Positions 61,430 to 64,000 of a DNA stretch of 64,000 nucleotides are shown one piece after another; positions within the stretch are counted from its first letter, which is position 1; each line of letters begins with the position of its first letter. Source of the DNA: Chamaecrista fasciculata (taxonomy: Eukaryota > Streptophyta > Magnoliopsida > Fabales > Fabaceae); contig QANZ01006149.1 in NCBI GenBank assembly GCA_003254925.1, positions 124,001-188,000 on the forward strand, in the 5' to 3' direction. A program made the translations under genes and the position numbers. The notes beneath the pieces were generated by a model. It did not search any database and had not been told where the DNA came from. It saw only the letters and a program-made list of their open reading frames with translations.

Positions 61430-62894
61430 CTCAAGAAATATTATTTAAAATATATCAAAATAAGTAATCAATATTGTGTATATTTATTATTGTTGGAACT
61501 CCTCAAGAGTTCAAAACATAGTAAAATATTGATAGTTTTGTAAGAAAAATTTTGCAAATATAAAATTTTGTCTCATCTTACATATTAAGCATATTATAAT
61601 AGTGAGGTTATTACTCATATTATTTACAAAGTGTATTAAGATAGTTTCACATAGATAAGGTTCATGGACTTGGTGCATCCATGGTTAGATACATCATTTG
61701 AAGTGATAAAGTATCCTTTTAACCTCAAACGAAGATGAAATTCTTTGGTACCATATCTTCATATTATAAGCGGATTAATGTTTTGGGTACACTTGCTAGC
61801 GAGATATAGTTCTTCATTAATCAAAAGACATTGACAAGGAATGAAAAATATTTTAAAGATAAAGGTTTATTTTATTTAAATAAATTTAGTTCACCATTCC
61901 TTGATGATGTAGATGCTAGCTGATTATCTGATTTTTTTAGAGACAATGCATAAGACAAATTAAGAATGTGTTTAGATGGGACTACTAATTCAACACATCC
62001 AGAAGATGTGTAATTTGTTTTTGTAGGAAAATGTGTCCACCTTATTGTATGAAGATAATATGACATGTATAGCAAGACAGCATAACAGTTCAACAAGTTC
62101 GGTCAAGTGATAATTTAGCAGATTTTTATGGAGGCATTGCAATTGCATCATTTGAGAACTTGGTTTATCAAATTGGAATGCGTCAATTAAAAAACCCTTA
62201 GTGATGTTATGATAAGGGGGAGATACGCGCTGTACTCTTTTTCCCTTTGTCATGGTTTTGTCCCACTGGGTTTTCTTGGCAAGGTTTTTAATGAGGCAGC
62301 TTGTAATGCGTATCAATAAATTGTGAATATTCAAGGGGGAGTGTTATGAATAATAATGATTGTGAATATCCACAATAGACTTTTGATATTCTCCGTGTAT
62401 AGAAGTTTGAAGTTCTCTCTATAATCGTGTTTATCATCTTTAGTTTCCCGTGTACATTAATATAGGTCTATCCCTTTATTATTTGTATTGAATTAGACAC
62501 ATCCCCTTTCATATCCTTTAGCCTATAAATAGAGGTTTTTAATGAGGCAGCTTGTAATGCGTATCAATAAATTGTGAATATTCAAGGGGGAGTGTTATGA
62601 ATAATAATGGTTGTGAATATTCACAATAGACTTTTGATATTCTCCGTGTATAGAAATTTGAAGTTTTCTCTGTAATCGTGTTTATCATCTTTAGTTTCCC
62701 GTGTACATTAATATAGGTCTATCCCTTCATTATTTGTATTGAATTAGACACATCCCCTTTCATAACCTTTAGCCTATAAATAGAAGCGTTAGGTGTTGAT
62801 GTAAAATGGATGATATCAGTTGAATAAAAGAATCACTCTCTCCTCCTAATTTTCTCTCTACTTTGAATATCCTTATTTCTTATATTTTATAACA
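61430..62894 (+). mobile_element. Copia-type LTR retrotransposon fossil, 5'-truncated, with 3' LTR
   Basis: A broken element: the end of a copia-like pol region, a purine-rich tract (AAGGGGGAGTG) and a 302-bp LTR at 62593-62894 with TGTTAT ... ATAACA ends. The tract and the first part of the LTR are duplicated in tandem with a 251-bp period (about 62291 and 62542). No 5' LTR was found in the window. Many breaks; old. Confidence 0.7.
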
Positions 62895-63369
62895 AAACTA
62901 ACAAAATATTTTATCACATTTTGGACCAATTTAAACCTTTGACCAAATAACAGCGCATCTATGTTTGATGCGGACTTCGGAGTACATTGATGCGGAGTAT
63001 GCCAGCCAAAATTCAACATAATATCTTTTGTCAAAATTTGAATTTTATTTCGATCCTCAATTTTCTTTTTTAATTTTAGTCTTCAAATATTTTTATTTAC
63101 TTTACTGTTTATCTAAAATATAATTTTGTAAACTATTATCTTTGAATTAAACATTTGGTATAGAGGATTTTATTTATGTGTGTCTTCATAAGTGAATTAA
63201 TCAAGATTAAAAAGAATAGTTATAAATTTATTTTTAATTTGTGATTAAAAATAAAAATTTCTTTTATATCTATCACAAATTATGAAGACACTTATTAAAA
63301 GAAAAGTCCTCTATCTCAACTCTCTAAATCAAAGATAAAAAAGAGACATGATCATGTTTTAGACTTTAG

Positions 63370-63775
63370 GCTTTAGATCCTATAAAATAAGTTCAAAGTG
63401 TAAATTTGATCCTATATTTTTTTGTTGAGTTCCCAATTTGATTATGTATGTGTTTTTTGCACTTTTGGTCATATATCTTTGCAAAATGTCTTAGTTTTGT
63501 CTCATCATTTTTGGTCAAGTTATAGAATTAGTCCCATTTTTGGTCAAGTTGCAAAATAATCAACCGTTAGTTGATTCTTTTGTAAGGATATGATACTACT
63601 TTTGCACCTGACCTAGATATAAAATCAAATCTACAACAAAAAATATATGAGACCGGATTGGAAATTTACACAAAGATATGTGACTAAAAGAATAATAAAA
63701 AAAAGATATGGGGCCAAATAGAGAACTGAGCAAAAGATATGAGATCAAATTTACGTTTTGACCTAAAAGGAATGA
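63370..63775. mobile_element. Non-autonomous long-TIR element (MULE-like), relative of 53185-53640
   Basis: The left arm reads CAAAGTGTAAATTTGATCC and TTTTTTGCACTTTTGGTC; the right arm has the complementary pattern, ending GATCAAATTTACGTTTTGACC. It begins where the SHOU4 duplication ends. Confidence 0.5.
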
Positions 63776-63976
63776 AAAAGTTGGAATTTGGAAATGAACA
63801 ACAAAACTAAACCAATAGCTTGAGCCTTGAGGACCTAAATGAAGTTTTGACCTGATAAATTTGGGTTTCTCTATAAATATATATTATAAAAAAAAAAAAA
63901 AAACTGAAAAAGAAAAAGATAGCGTTGGTGGGTGGCGTCTTCACTTACCTCAGTTGCGAATGATGCGGGCATTGTC

Positions 63977-63983
63977 TATATAA
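63977..63983 (+). promoter_or_regulatory. TATA-box candidate at right edge
   Basis: TATATAA in TGTCTATATAAGCC, preceded by a GC-richer stretch (GGTGGGTGGCGTCTTC). It may belong to a gene starting beyond the window. Confidence 0.35.
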
Positions 63984-64000
63984 GCCTATAAGGCCTTGCT

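Larger units (their letters stand above)
53732..63365 (+). repeat. Segmental duplication, copy 2 (SHOU4-like gene B plus 3.6-kb extra block)
   Basis: Matches copy 1 from the promoter (TAATTATCTTTTCCTCAG near 53805) to about 59299, then again from 62898 to 63365 (TTATCACATTTTGGACC and following). Between these lies the block absent from copy 1. Confidence 0.88.

Overview
This is nuclear DNA from a flowering plant, almost certainly a eudicot. It is AT-rich, its genes have many GT-AG introns, it carries plant LINE, hAT, Mutator-like and copia elements, and its degenerate telomere-type repeats are of the plant TTTAGGG kind. I cannot name the species. The CGCCTAGGCG-type repeat near 22.5 kb reminds me of legume repeats, but that is only an impression. 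No tRNA, rRNA or CRISPR was seen.

Layout. Positions 1-4.0 kb hold the 5' half (first ~381 residues) of an autoinhibited plasma-membrane type Ca2+-ATPase (ACA8/ACA10 type) on the minus strand, running off the left edge. A 5'-truncated LINE lies at 5.1-6.7 kb. A complete CDF zinc transporter of the MTPC4/ZnT9 group is at 7.4-11.9 kb, minus strand. From 12.3 to 22.8 kb there is a pile of transposable elements: nested Mutator-type MITEs, a LINE copy, a solo copia-type LTR, a hAT element, a long-TIR MULE and another TIR element. Then come three plus-strand genes: a TIFY/CCT/GATA factor of the ZML type (24.4-28.0 kb), a plastid FMN-binding split-barrel protein of the pyridoxamine-phosphate-oxidase/HugZ type (29.3-33.2 kb) and an F-box/kelch protein (34.6-37.0 kb). 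MTPC4, ZML, split-barrel and F-box/kelch are also neighbours in Arabidopsis (At1g51550-At1g51610 as I remember it), so this is a conserved block split by transposons.

From 42.8 to 63.4 kb lies a recent ~11-kb-spaced direct duplication carrying two copies of a SHOU4/SHOU4L-like gene (negative regulators of cellulose-synthase delivery). The encoded proteins differ at four of 477 residues, and each mRNA seems to carry a short upstream ORF. The spacer holds a 2.1-kb fold-back Mutator-type element with a perfect 10-bp target duplication, whose two arms are filled with degenerate telomere-like heptamers in inverse orientation. Only the second copy has an extra 3.6-kb block, holding a small secreted LEA-like gene with ABRE-like promoter motifs and a broken copia fossil.

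The most unusual items are the telomere-repeat fold-back element, a 344-bp MITE family with four copies that all show 9-10-bp target duplications, the asymmetric SHOU4 duplication, and the small ABRE-driven secreted protein. All intron-exon structures were read by eye from splice consensus and protein continuity.
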